This document shows positions 9,255 to 17,343 of a stretch of DNA of 42,891 nucleotides, in pieces. The number at the start of each line of letters is the position of its first letter. Positions within the stretch are counted from its first letter, which is position 1. The translations under genes were made by a program, and so were the position numbers. The stretch comes from JAKSUT01 sp045616505 (lineage in GTDB: Bacteria; Cyanobacteriota; Vampirovibrionia; Gastranaerophilales; Gastranaerophilaceae). Location: assembly GCA_045616505.1 (NCBI GenBank), contig JAZLGV010000049.1, positions 1-42,891 on the forward strand. Reading direction: 5' to 3'. The notes under the pieces are model-generated. The model worked only from the letters and a program-made list of their open reading frames with translations, did no database searches and had not been told where the DNA came from.

Positions 9255-9824
9255 TTATACTTGAATATTTTGTAATTGTGCATCAGCATTTGCCAATGCT
9301 TGAGTTTGTATTGATTGAGCTTCCATTGTCGCTTGGTTTTGTTGCATATATTTTTTTATCATTACTTTTTTAACTGCGTTAAGTGCTATTGCTCCACCAG
9401 CAACAATTCCACCAATTACTTTTAGAGGTTTTGGAATTGCTTTCAAAACTTTTTTAAGACCTTTTGCTTCTTTTGCGGCTGTTCCAGCTTTTGCTCCTGA
9501 TGTTGCAGCTTCTGTTACTGTTTCTGCTGCTTTTTTGTTAAATATTTTTGAGAAGAAACCTTTTGTTTCAGTTTTGATTTTTTTACCTTTTTTAATAAGA
9601 GTAACTCCTGCTAAAGTTGCTGCTCCTGTTAATAAACCGCCTTTTACTATTGCTGCTGCATCTTTATTTGATCTTGTAAAAGTATCAGTTGCACCTACTC
9701 TTGCGAATGCGTTATATGTGCCTTGATTATTTCTTGTAGTTCCGTAACTTCTATTTATTTTACTTGCAAGATTATAATCTATAATGTTACTTGCTGCTAA
9801 ATCGTTTACAAATTCCATACCCAT
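9255..9824 (-). CDS. Unknown Ala/Lys-rich protein with two short hydrophobic segments
   Basis: A 189-residue protein I do not recognise. The first 60 residues are polar. They are followed by a Gly/Ala-rich hydrophobic stretch (KGGLLTGAATLAGVTLI, about 62-78), a very basic section (KKGKKIKTETKG), an Ala-rich helix, and a second hydrophobic stretch (VIGGIVAGGAIAL, about 136-148). The Gln-rich tail (MQQNQATMEAQSIQTQ) looks helical. The two weak hydrophobic segments could form a membrane hairpin with basic flanks. The first ATG is used because AAAGG lies about 11 bases before it; a second ATG two codons later is possible. It is divergent from the ETVGS-repeat gene across a 189-base AT-rich spacer. 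Confidence 0.7.
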   Translation of the reverse strand: MGMEFVNDLAASNIIDYNLASKINRSYGTTRNNQGTYNAFARVGATDTFTRSNKDAAAIVKGGLLTGAATLAGVTLIKKGKKIKTETKGFFSKIFNKKAAETVTEAATSGAKAGTAAKEAKGLKKVLKAIPKPLKVIGGIVAGGAIALNAVKKVMIKKYMQQNQATMEAQSIQTQALANADAQLQNIQV

Positions 9825-10013
9825 AAATTTTATAACCTTTCAATAAATAAAATAACCATACCCTTGTACACATATATAAAGTTTTTTTCTGATTAAAAAT
9901 TGACATTTATGTGAACTTTTGTAACAAATTTTATGATTTCTGAAATTTCGTCATTTGATTTTTTTTATTATTAATGTAGGTAATTTAAACACGAGAGTTT
10001 AGGAGACTATAAA

Positions 10014-10403
10014 ATGGCAATGAGTTTTAATTTCGGAATATTAACACAATCAAATAGTATGATTGGTTCTTCTTCTGATAAAGATAATACAGCTTCAAAT
10101 AATACTGAAGAACAAGTAAGTTTGATTTCTTCACCTGAAAATCAAAAAACAGACGGTTTCGGTAATAAAGATATAGCAGGTACATTTGATGAATCAAAAA
10201 TTACTCCTGAATTGGTAGCTCAAGCTAATGCAGAAACAGTTGGTTCAATTGCAATGGATGCTGAAACTGTAGGTTCAATTGCTTGCTTGGATGCAGAAAC
10301 TGCAGGCTCAGCAGCAATGAGTGCTGAAACAGCAGGTTCAGCTGCTTGTTTTGATGGTGGCTTCTCTGATGGTGGTTTTTCAGACGGCGGTTTCATGGGT
10401 TAA
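10014..10403 (+). CDS. Unknown 129-residue protein with tandem ETVGS/ETAGS repeats and a GGFSD tail
   Basis: I do not recognise this family. Residues 1-70 are polar, Ser/Asn-rich and without a signal peptide. Residues 73-113 are four tandem units of 10-11 residues: AETVGSIAMD, AETVGSIACLD, AETAGSAAMS and AETAGSAACF. Units 1 and 3 carry Met where units 2 and 4 carry Cys, so the array looks like a duplicated pair. The tail is DGGFS, DGGFS, DGGFM and a final G. A strong AGGAG site lies eight bases before the ATG (GCA-ATG follows), and a GC-rich terminator comes right after the stop. The layout, a bland leader plus a short repeated Cys-containing C terminus, is reminiscent of precursor peptides, but no modifying enzyme is adjacent. 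A structural or surface repeat protein is an equal alternative. Confidence 0.8.
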   Translation: MAMSFNFGILTQSNSMIGSSSDKDNTASNNTEEQVSLISSPENQKTDGFGNKDIAGTFDESKITPELVAQANAETVGSIAMDAETVGSIACLDAETAGSAAMSAETAGSAACFDGGFSDGGFSDGGFMG

Positions 10404-10416
10404 GTTTTTAAATTAA

Positions 10417-10454
10417 CAAAAAAGCGGCGAACAATGAGTTCGCCGCTTTTTTTT
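10417..10454. terminator. Strong two-way terminator
   Basis: AAAAGCGGCGAAC (10420-10432), loop AATGA, GTTCGCCGCTTTT (10438-10450) and further T. It serves the ETVGS-repeat gene on the plus strand and the zinc-ribbon gene on the minus strand. Confidence 0.95.
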
Positions 10455-10465
10455 ATTGTAATGAA

Positions 10466-10729
10466 TTAATCTTTTTTAAAGCAATCTCTACAATAAACTT
10501 CCTTGCCTTCAATTGGTTTGAATGGAACTTGAGTTGGAGCTCCGCATTTTGAACAAACGGCATCATACATTTTTCTTTTGCCTCTTTGTTGTTTGCGTGC
10601 TTTTCTGCATTCTGGGCATCTTTTTGGTTTGTTTGCCAACCCTCTTTCTGCGTAGAATTCTTGTTCACCAGCTGTGAATACAAATTCTTTACCGCATTCT
10701 TCGCAAGTAAGTGTTTCGTCTTGGTACAT
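10466..10729 (-). CDS. Zinc-ribbon domain protein
   Basis: An 87-residue protein with three pairs of metal-binding cysteines. The first half carries LTCEECGKEF, FTAGEQEFYAERG and PKRCPECRKARK, the pattern of the probable zinc-ribbon family often written zf-trcl (PF13451 from memory). The second half carries CSKCG, VPFKPIEGKEVYCRDCF, a separate ribbon frequently fused to it. The central QQRGKRK stretch is basic and could contact nucleic acid. Function is unknown in any organism I can recall. AGGAG precedes the ATG. It lies 58 bases after htrA on the same strand and ends at a strong terminator. Confidence 0.88.
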   Translation of the reverse strand: MYQDETLTCEECGKEFVFTAGEQEFYAERGLANKPKRCPECRKARKQQRGKRKMYDAVCSKCGAPTQVPFKPIEGKEVYCRDCFKKD

Positions 10730-10787
10730 TTCTTTTCTCCTGATTTTGTAATCTCTTGATAAATTGCTCCATCAAGTCTTTTTTATT

Positions 10788-11477
10788 TTAAATCTTTTTT
10801 GCAATTTTGGCAAGTTCTATAAATTCCTTTACAGAATTTACGGGAACTGCAAAACCAATTCCGATATTTGATTTATTGTTATCAGGATTGTAAATAGATT
10901 GGCTTATCCCGATTACTTCACCTGAAGAATTAATAAGTGGTCCTCCTGAGTTTCCTGGATTAATTGCGGCATCTGTTTGAATTTTATTTTTTGCGTAATC
11001 AATTCTTGAAATAATACCTTGAGTTAAAGTCCCCGAAAATCCAAATGGGTTTCCGATGGCAAGAACTTTTTGTCCAACTTTTAAGGTTTCTGAATTACCT
11101 AAAGTGATTACAGGAAGTGGATTAGAAGTGTTTATTTTTAATAAAGCTAAATCTCTGTTTTTCCCTAAAATAGAAATTATTTTTGCTTTGTAAACTTTTC
11201 CAGATTGAAGTGTTACATCAATGTCTTTTGATTTCTCAATTACGTGTGAACTTGTTAAAATTATTCCGTTTTTGTCGATGATACAACCTGTACCGCTTGA
11301 AATACCATCGCTAAATTGTGCATCTATTACGACAATAGATGGTGTGATTTTTTCATAAACATTTATTGTTGTTTGTTCCTCTTTATCAAATACTTGCCCA
11401 TTTGCATTTGTTTGGAATGAAATAAGACAAGAAAAAATTATTATAATTATTTTATTTATAGTATTTCTCAATTTCAT
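10788..11477 (-). CDS. HtrA/DegP-type trypsin-like serine protease without PDZ domain
   Basis: A secreted or periplasmic protease of 229 residues. An N-terminal signal segment (NKIIIIIFSCLISFQTNANG) is followed by a complete trypsin-like domain. The catalytic triad is His78 (TSSHVIE), Asp109 (NRDLALL) and Ser177 (GNSGGP), and the SGTGCIID and NPFGFSGTL segments are typical of HtrA. The protein ends just after GIGFAVPVNSV, where standard HtrA proteins continue into one or two PDZ domains, so oligomer control through PDZ is missing. The next 58 bases show no continuing PDZ frame, so this appears to be a natural short form. A likely AAAGGTGAG ribosome site precedes the ATG. Confidence 0.9.
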   Translation of the reverse strand: MKLRNTINKIIIIIFSCLISFQTNANGQVFDKEEQTTINVYEKITPSIVVIDAQFSDGISSGTGCIIDKNGIILTSSHVIEKSKDIDVTLQSGKVYKAKIISILGKNRDLALLKINTSNPLPVITLGNSETLKVGQKVLAIGNPFGFSGTLTQGIISRIDYAKNKIQTDAAINPGNSGGPLINSSGEVIGISQSIYNPDNNKSNIGIGFAVPVNSVKEFIELAKIAKKI

Positions 11478-11571
11478 ATTTGCTCACCTTTATTAGATTT
11501 TTTAATTATTTTTCTAGAAAGGCAAGTCCTTTTTGTTGAACAGGGCAGGTATTTAATTTTTGTTTAAAATT

Positions 11572-11880
11572 TTATTTAAAATCTTTTGGTTTTTTATCTT
11601 GCAACCATCTTGCAAGTATTTGTTGTTCATAGCTTAGTGCAAATTTATATATTGCATTTGTCAAAATTCTTCCGCTTGATGATTTTGCAACAAGAAAATA
11701 GTCTCCGATATTATTTTCTGCTAGTGCTATTTCTGTATGTATAATTTTTTCTACATTTGTTTGAGGTTCTTTTTTTAGTATGTTTTTAATCCAAGTTGTT
11801 GCAAGTTTTGTACAACTTGTTTTTTGTATTTCTTCATCTTTGAATGATTGAAAATATTTTGCCAATTCTTTGAGTATCAT
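11572..11880 (-). CDS. Unknown 102-residue protein downstream of comF
   Basis: A small soluble protein that I do not recognise. It is predicted to be mostly helical (MILKELAKYFQSF at the start, YEQQILARWLQDKKP at the end), with a central segment GDYFLVAKSSSGRIL. The open frame can be extended upstream inside comF, but the ATG at 11880 is preferred: it lies five bases after the comF stop and follows AGAGG. Coupled translation with comF is likely. No membrane segment is visible. Confidence 0.7.
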   Translation of the reverse strand: MILKELAKYFQSFKDEEIQKTSCTKLATTWIKNILKKEPQTNVEKIIHTEIALAENNIGDYFLVAKSSSGRILTNAIYKFALSYEQQILARWLQDKKPKDFK

Positions 11881-11885
11881 ATTAA

Positions 11886-12530
11886 TTAACCTCTTGGTGA
11901 AGATGTTGCAAAGCAAACTATATCTGTTATACCGTTTTTGTTGAGTTCTTGTATTATGCTTTCGAAAGTCGAACCTGTTGTGCAAATATCGTCAAGAAGA
12001 AGTATTTTGTCTTCTTGTAATTTCGTTTTATCTATTTGAAAAGCGTTTTTAAGGTTTTCCATTCTTTCTTTTTTTGATAATTTGTATTGAGGTTTTGTAT
12101 CTTTTGTTCTTTTAATTAGTTCAAAATTGGTTTCGTATCCTGTTAGTTTGCAAAATTCTTCTGCTACAAGTTCCATGTGATTGTATTTTCTTTTCTTTTT
12201 TCTGTTTTTGTGTAGTGGAACAGGTACAATTTGAAATTTTGAGTTAAAGTTTAATTTATTCCAATATTCAAACATTATTTTTGCTTGGTAGTAGGCAAGC
12301 TCTGGTTTGTTATGGTATTTTAAACCTCTAATTAGTTTTTGAACATTGTCAGAGTATTCGCAAGCGCAATATATATCAACATTGTTGAATGTTCTTTCAA
12401 TTTTTATATCTGAGTATGATATATCTTCAAAACATTCACTGCACATAGAAACATTTTCTTTTGAACTTCCGCAAAAATAACATTTCTTTTTGTATATTAA
12501 GTCAAGTATGTAGTTTAAAATTTTTTTCAT
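11886..12530 (-). CDS. comF: ComF-family amidophosphoribosyltransferase-like protein
   Basis: ComF proteins pair an N-terminal zinc ribbon with a phosphoribosyltransferase fold and are needed for DNA uptake in several naturally competent bacteria. Here the ribbon is CYFCG and CSECF, and the PRPP-binding loop is ILLLDDICTTGST. The PVPLHKNRKKKRKYNH segment is also typical. The ATG at 12530 gives 214 residues; five further codons reach an in-frame TTG, but that start would lie inside the promoter. TATAAT lies only six bases before the ATG with no Shine-Dalgarno sequence, so the mRNA is probably leaderless. No other competence gene is in the window, so a competence role is only inferred from the family. 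Confidence 0.9.
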   Translation of the reverse strand: MKKILNYILDLIYKKKCYFCGSSKENVSMCSECFEDISYSDIKIERTFNNVDIYCACEYSDNVQKLIRGLKYHNKPELAYYQAKIMFEYWNKLNFNSKFQIVPVPLHKNRKKKRKYNHMELVAEEFCKLTGYETNFELIKRTKDTKPQYKLSKKERMENLKNAFQIDKTKLQEDKILLLDDICTTGSTFESIIQELNKNGITDIVCFATSSPRG

Positions 12531-12536
12531 AGTTGT

Positions 12537-12564
12537 ATTATACAATAGATATTGTTGTGTTAAA
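12537..12564 (-). promoter_or_regulatory. Promoter of comF, leaderless type
   Basis: On the minus strand TTTAAC (12559-12564), a 16-base spacer and TATAAT (12537-12542), then six bases and the ATG of comF. The predicted transcription start falls at or next to the start codon. Confidence 0.65.
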
Positions 12565-12601
12565 CTTGTTATATAAATATTTAAATTGTGAGGATAAAAT
12601 T

Positions 12602-13969
12602 TTGTCTATAATTATTATGTTGTTATTGTTGAGTGTATTGATTTTAGTTCATGAGGCAGGACACTTTGCAACTGCAAGAATGTTTGGAATTAAAGTTGAT
12701 AAATTTGGTTTTGGTTTGCCTATTGGTCCTACTTTGTTTAAGACTAAATTAGGTGAAACAGAAATTTTAGTTCATGCTTTTTTATTAGGTGGATATGTAT
12801 CTTTTCCTGATGATGATAAAGATTGTGATTTGCCAGAAGATTCTCCTGAACGATTTTTAAATCGTCCAATACATGAAAGAGCAATTGTTATTTCAGCAGG
12901 TGTTATTGCAAATGTTGTAATTGCTTTTGTTTTTGTTTTTATGACTGCAATTTTATGGGGACATTTGCCATCTGGAAAATATAGTATAAAAGTTCAAAAT
13001 ATTATTGCTCCAAAAGAAGCTAATGTTTGGAGTAGTGGACTTAAAACAGGTGATATTGTTAGTTCTATAAACGGTGTGAAAATTGAAAATTCTTTTGCGT
13101 TATTAAGTATTGTTAGTGCAAGTAAATCTTATGATGGTAAAATTCATTCTACTTTTTTAGAAAAAAATTATAGCAAATTAAAAGAACTTAATCCTCCATT
13201 ACTTCGTAATGAAATCATACCGCCTCAAGTTGCTGTTTTGCTTCCTGATGTCGAATTAGAACCTCAAGTTGTTATATCTGAAAAGGTTTCAAAAGGTTTG
13301 AAATATAACAAAGATTCTCAAATAAAACTTTCAGATGGTCAAATTAAACTTCGTGATGAATTAATTGGTAAAAAAGTATATATTTCAGATGGAACTTATA
13401 GTTTAGGTGATATCGCTTACGCTATTTCTGATAGTTGGCACCCTTTAAATATTGTTGTTGAACGTGACGGTAAAATGGTTACTTTAAAACCTTTTGCAGT
13501 TGATAAATCAGGCAAAATTGGTATTCAGCTTGCTTCTAAAGAAATTTACAGAGTAACTAATACTCCATTAACAATTATAAAATATGGTACAAAATATTTA
13601 ATAGATAGTACATATTCATTGTGCTATGGTTTATATCAAATTTTTACAGGACAAATTCCATTGAAAGATTTGCATGGTATTGTTGCTATTACAAAAGTTG
13701 GTGGCGATATTATTCAAAATAATGGTATATTCTCTGGTTTGTTATTAACTGCTTTAATTTCAATGAATTTAGCAATTGTTAATTTCTTACCAATACCAGC
13801 ATTAGATGGTGGTCATATTATGTTTATTATCATTGAAAAAATCAAGGGTAGTAGGGTAAGTGATGCTGTTATTGAAAAATTTAGTGCAATCGGATTTTTG
13901 TTTTTGATTGCTTTAATGCTTTTGGTAATAGTAAATGATATTATTGGAATTGTTACTAAAAAATTCTAA
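12602..13969 (+). CDS. rseP: RseP/SpoIVFB-type site-2 zinc metalloprotease
   Basis: An intramembrane protease (455 residues) that cuts membrane-anchored substrates such as anti-sigma factors and signal-peptide remnants. The zinc motif HEAGH is at residues 17-21 in the first membrane helix, and the third metal ligand is in NFLPIPALDGGH near the C terminus. Two PDZ-like segments separate them: one at NVWSSGLKTGDIVSSING and one around GDIAYAISDSWHPLNI..VERDG. The linker between them (about residues 180-255) is longer than in the Escherichia coli protein. The TTG at 12602 is preferred because GAGGA lies seven bases before it and the longer frame would overlap the divergent comF promoter. No neighbouring sigma or anti-sigma gene tells which pathway it serves. 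Confidence 0.92.
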   Translation: MSIIIMLLLLSVLILVHEAGHFATARMFGIKVDKFGFGLPIGPTLFKTKLGETEILVHAFLLGGYVSFPDDDKDCDLPEDSPERFLNRPIHERAIVISAGVIANVVIAFVFVFMTAILWGHLPSGKYSIKVQNIIAPKEANVWSSGLKTGDIVSSINGVKIENSFALLSIVSASKSYDGKIHSTFLEKNYSKLKELNPPLLRNEIIPPQVAVLLPDVELEPQVVISEKVSKGLKYNKDSQIKLSDGQIKLRDELIGKKVYISDGTYSLGDIAYAISDSWHPLNIVVERDGKMVTLKPFAVDKSGKIGIQLASKEIYRVTNTPLTIIKYGTKYLIDSTYSLCYGLYQIFTGQIPLKDLHGIVAITKVGGDIIQNNGIFSGLLLTALISMNLAIVNFLPIPALDGGHIMFIIIEKIKGSRVSDAVIEKFSAIGFLFLIALMLLVIVNDIIGIVTKKF

Positions 13970-14060
13970 ATTCGTTTTTTAAAGATTATTTGAATATCTT
14001 TCTTGATAGTTGAATTTGGTAATGTTTCTTTGCAAAAAAAAGAACATAATCAATTGCAAC

Positions 14061-14081
14061 GAGATTTTATCGGTAAATCTC
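14061..14081 (+). other. Perfect stem-loop in the leader of the SLH-protein gene
   Basis: GAGATTT (14061-14067), seven-base loop, AAATCTC (14075-14081). No T run follows, so it is not a terminator. It sits 26 bases before the start codon and 13 bases before a very strong AGGGAGG site, where it could stabilise the 5' end of an abundant mRNA or modulate ribosome access. The flanking spacer at 13970-14107 shows no other convincing signal. Confidence 0.5.
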
Positions 14082-14107
14082 AACAAAAATTACAAGGGAG
14101 GTAATAA

Positions 14108-15976
14108 ATGACTATTAAAAAACTTTCTGTGGCAACTGCATTAGCCGTTGGGATAGCTACTTGTTCTTTTTCAGGCGCTTTTGCATCTTGTCCATGTTCT
14201 CAAAATTTATCTCAAAATACCCCAAATAAATACAGAGAGATTATTACACCTGAAAATTCAAAGTGTCCTTTGTCAGATAATAATCTTAATTCTTCTTGTT
14301 CTGGGGCTGCTACTTCAACTGAAGATATGAAGCAAGTTTATTCTTATCCAAATGCTGTTTATGGTGAGAATAATTATGTAGGAGAACAAAAAAATTCTAT
14401 CTATTCAACTTATTCTGCTTGGTCAATTGATGATAATTCAAATATGTTATCATCATCTTCAGGTGTAACTGTCGGTGAAGAGGGTCAAATGACAGGTGCA
14501 GCTGCAAGTACATGTGGTTGTTCAAAATTACCTGTGTTAAATTCGAATAGTATTTCTGGTGTTGATGTTATTAATAACTCAAATTGTAGTAATCAAGTGA
14601 GTATTGAAACTCAACATTCATTAGAAGCTATTAAAAAATCTTTTAATCCTTTTAATACTTCTGGTATGACTGGTGCTGCAGCACCATTGAGTAATATATT
14701 CCCTGATGTTCCTTCTGGATATTGGGCTGCTGATGATATAAATAGATTAACAGTTACAAATGTTTTAGCAGGTTATCCTGATAGAACTTTTAAACCTTCA
14801 AATCTAATTTCTCGTGCAGAATTTGCAAGTGCAATTGTTCGTGGTTTTAATTTAGATTATTCAGGTTTGAATAGAACTTCTGTATTCAAAGATGTTCCAA
14901 GAAATCATTGGGCAAATCCTGTAATTGCAAAAGCTATTGATGATGGTATTATGAGTGGTTATTCGCATGATAAATTTAAACCAAATTCATCAATTACACG
15001 TGCTGAAGTTTTAGCTGCTATGGCACATGGTATAAATTGCGAAATGGATTCTGCAAAAGCAAGAGCAATTTTGAACAAATATAGTGATGGTGAAAATGTT
15101 CCTGAATGGGCTCAAATTCCAGTTGCGAAAGCTTTAGAAGTTGGTGTATTAAATGATATGCCTAATTCAAATATGATTAATCCTAATAAAAAAGCTTCAA
15201 GAGCAGATGTTGCAACTATGCTTCAATCTGTACGTATTGCAGGTGGTTATGATTCTGCACCGATTGCTCATAATGATTTGAACAAAACTGCTTATGTTGA
15301 AACTGAAGAAATAGTAAAAATACCGACTTTGAAGTTAAAATTCTTAGACCAAATTTCCGCTAAGTCTTCACATGTCGGACAACAATTTGCAACTACAACA
15401 CTTGAAGATGTTACAATTGATGGCAAATTATATCCTGCAGGTTCAAGAGTAAATGGTAAAATTCTTCAAGTTATCCGTCCGTCAGGCAAAAATAAAGGTG
15501 CTTTAAAATTAGTATTTACAACAATACAAAACAAAGATGGTTGTAAAGCAGAATTACCACGCCAAATTTTAAACGCTCAAATTGCTTGTCATAGAAATCC
15601 TAACCCTGTTTCAAGATTAATTACAATGCCGTTTACTACATTAGGTAGTATGGCTGGTATTGTCGGCAGAACTGCAGGTGGTATGATTTCTAACACTGGT
15701 AATGCTATCGAAAGTTTGACAAGTGGTACAGGTATTGCAATGGGTGAAACTTTCCAAGGTCAATTTAAAGCCGCAGGTAGAAGTTTGCAAGATGCTGCAA
15801 AAGCTACTTTAAAAGCTCCAGTTGATTTCACTAGAACTGCTTTATCTGGTACTATGGGCTTATTCCAAACAACAGGTGACGAAGTTGCTTATTTAGTTGA
15901 TCCAAGTGGACAAAAAATTTCTGCAATAAATCCAAAAGAACAAGTAACAATTGCTTTTGGTTGTAGTTCAAAATAA
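14108..15976 (+). CDS. Secreted SLH-domain surface protein
   Basis: A 622-residue exported protein. A classical signal peptide ends at about GAFAS (residues 23-27). Next comes a Ser/Asn-rich segment (about 28-190) with eight or more Cys residues (CPCS, CPL, SCSG, CGCS, NCS) and the hexapeptide MTGAAA twice. Three SLH modules follow: about 196-250 (FPDVPSGYWAADDI, FKPSNLISRAEF), about 258-312 (FKDVPRNHWA, FKPNSSITRAEV) and a weaker one at about 322-376. SLH modules bind pyruvylated wall polymers, and a csaB gene lies at 23026. The C-terminal half begins with a beta-rich domain (LKLKFLDQISAKSS, YPAGSRVNGKI) and ends in a Gly/Ala-rich part. AGGGAGG before the ATG suggests strong translation. Confidence 0.92.
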   Translation: MTIKKLSVATALAVGIATCSFSGAFASCPCSQNLSQNTPNKYREIITPENSKCPLSDNNLNSSCSGAATSTEDMKQVYSYPNAVYGENNYVGEQKNSIYSTYSAWSIDDNSNMLSSSSGVTVGEEGQMTGAAASTCGCSKLPVLNSNSISGVDVINNSNCSNQVSIETQHSLEAIKKSFNPFNTSGMTGAAAPLSNIFPDVPSGYWAADDINRLTVTNVLAGYPDRTFKPSNLISRAEFASAIVRGFNLDYSGLNRTSVFKDVPRNHWANPVIAKAIDDGIMSGYSHDKFKPNSSITRAEVLAAMAHGINCEMDSAKARAILNKYSDGENVPEWAQIPVAKALEVGVLNDMPNSNMINPNKKASRADVATMLQSVRIAGGYDSAPIAHNDLNKTAYVETEEIVKIPTLKLKFLDQISAKSSHVGQQFATTTLEDVTIDGKLYPAGSRVNGKILQVIRPSGKNKGALKLVFTTIQNKDGCKAELPRQILNAQIACHRNPNPVSRLITMPFTTLGSMAGIVGRTAGGMISNTGNAIESLTSGTGIAMGETFQGQFKAAGRSLQDAAKATLKAPVDFTRTALSGTMGLFQTTGDEVAYLVDPSGQKISAINPKEQVTIAFGCSSK

Positions 15977-15995
15977 TAGTAGTTATTACTATTTT

Positions 15996-16027
15996 AAAAG
16001 ACAAGGTGAAAAGCCTTGTCTTTTTTT
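15996..16027. terminator. Two-way terminator, SLH gene / MATE gene
   Basis: AAAAGACAAGG (15996-16006), a seven-base loop and CCTTGTCTTTT (16014-16024), followed by three more T. The T run merges with the minus-strand stop codon of the MATE gene at 16026-16028. Confidence 0.92.
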
Positions 16028-17342
16028 ATGCAGGTTTATAATCTAAATTTTTGATTTTGTGATAGATTATGATACTTAAACTTGTTCCAAGTGTGAATAG
16101 TGCGATTGCTAGACCTATCCAAAAACCGTATAAGTTTAGATGTCTTGCAAATGCTAAATAATATCCGATAGGAATTCCAAGTACCCAATATGCAATGAAA
16201 TCCCCAAACATTACGATAGTTGTGCTTTTTATTCCTTTGAAAGCTCCGCTAAGTGAAATTTGAGCTCCGTCAAATAGTTGGAATAAGCCGACTATGAACA
16301 TTATCGGAGTGCAAATGTTTATTAGATTTATGTCTGATGTGAAAAATCTTATAATTAAATGTGGAATTGTTATATATAAAATTGCACAGATAGCCATGTG
16401 TGTTTCGCTTATTATCATGCCTGATATTAGGTATTTTTTTAAGTTGAGATAATCTTTTGCGCCATTTGTATAGCCGACTTTTATTGATATGGCATTTGAT
16501 ACGGCAAGTGGAATCATAAATGATGCATTTGCAAGAGTTATTATAAGAGTTTGAGCTGCTGCGTATATGCCTGAAATTCTGCCGATTAGAATTGTTATTA
16601 TGTTGAATGCTGTTGTTTCACAAAACATAGCTGCCGTTATAGGCAAACCTAGTTTTAAAAGCTTTTTATAGTATGAAAAATCGTTGAAGATAGGTATTAT
16701 TCTTATTTTTGTAAAACAATATCCGATTAGAATAAACGCAAGTATAAATCGTGTTATTATGCTTGCCCAAGCAAGTCCGACACAGCCCATTGAAGGTATT
16801 TTGTACCAACCGAATACTAAAATAAAATTGAGTGCTAAATTTAAAACTACTCCAAACATATTTAATAAATTTGGTAGTAAAACTATTTCGTATGCTTGCA
16901 AAAATTCTTTTGCGGCAATAAAGGCATAAATGCCGATTGTTGAGAATGAGCAAATTGTTAAATAGTTTTTTATATCTGGAATAAGTTTTTCTTCAAACCC
17001 AAGAATGTCTATTAGTGGTACAAAAAGTAGCGTTAGTACTGTGATTATAATTGATAAGTATAGTGAAAAATTTAGGGTTGGAATAAAATATTTTTTTATT
17101 TTTTCTTTTTCGCCTCTAAAGTTTGATAATAAAGGAGAAATGCTTGCAAGTATTCCAAGTCCTATTAAAAACATTGTAAAAAATATTGAATTTGCAATAC
17201 TTATAGATGCTAATACATCTGTTGAATATTTTGCTGCAACATAAACATCTCCAACGCCAATAAGCATTACACCTAAATTGCCGATTATTATAGGAAAAGA
17301 TAATTTTAAAAGTTCATTTATTTTTTCTGTGTATTTAAACAT
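16026..17342 (-). CDS. MATE-family multidrug/metabolite efflux transporter
   Basis: A 438-residue integral membrane protein with about twelve hydrophobic helices in two similar halves, as in MATE transporters, which use Na+ or H+ gradients to export organic cations and other compounds. The N terminus (LLKLSFPIIIGNLGVMLIGVGD) carries the typical Pro in helix 1 and the gap before VAAKYS. The second half starts near KLLKLGLPITAAM. The gene starts one base after the mnmE stop, so the two are cotranscribed, although no functional link is known. The substrate cannot be told from sequence. Confidence 0.92.
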   Translation of the reverse strand: MFKYTEKINELLKLSFPIIIGNLGVMLIGVGDVYVAAKYSTDVLASISIANSIFFTMFLIGLGILASISPLLSNFRGEKEKIKKYFIPTLNFSLYLSIIITVLTLLFVPLIDILGFEEKLIPDIKNYLTICSFSTIGIYAFIAAKEFLQAYEIVLLPNLLNMFGVVLNLALNFILVFGWYKIPSMGCVGLAWASIITRFILAFILIGYCFTKIRIIPIFNDFSYYKKLLKLGLPITAAMFCETTAFNIITILIGRISGIYAAAQTLIITLANASFMIPLAVSNAISIKVGYTNGAKDYLNLKKYLISGMIISETHMAICAILYITIPHLIIRFFTSDINLINICTPIMFIVGLFQLFDGAQISLSGAFKGIKSTTIVMFGDFIAYWVLGIPIGYYLAFARHLNLYGFWIGLAIALFTLGTSLSIIIYHKIKNLDYKPA

Positions 17343-17343
17343 T

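Noticed and set aside
10755..10780. Six-pair hairpin followed by a T run on the plus strand between htrA and the zinc-ribbon gene.
   Set aside because: No plus-strand gene ends there, the stem is short and AT-rich, and such structures are expected by chance in this sequence.
12533..12601. Upstream extension of the rseP open frame.
   Set aside because: It overlaps the comF promoter, has no ribosome site, and the TTG at 12602 has GAGGA at good distance and matches the family N terminus.
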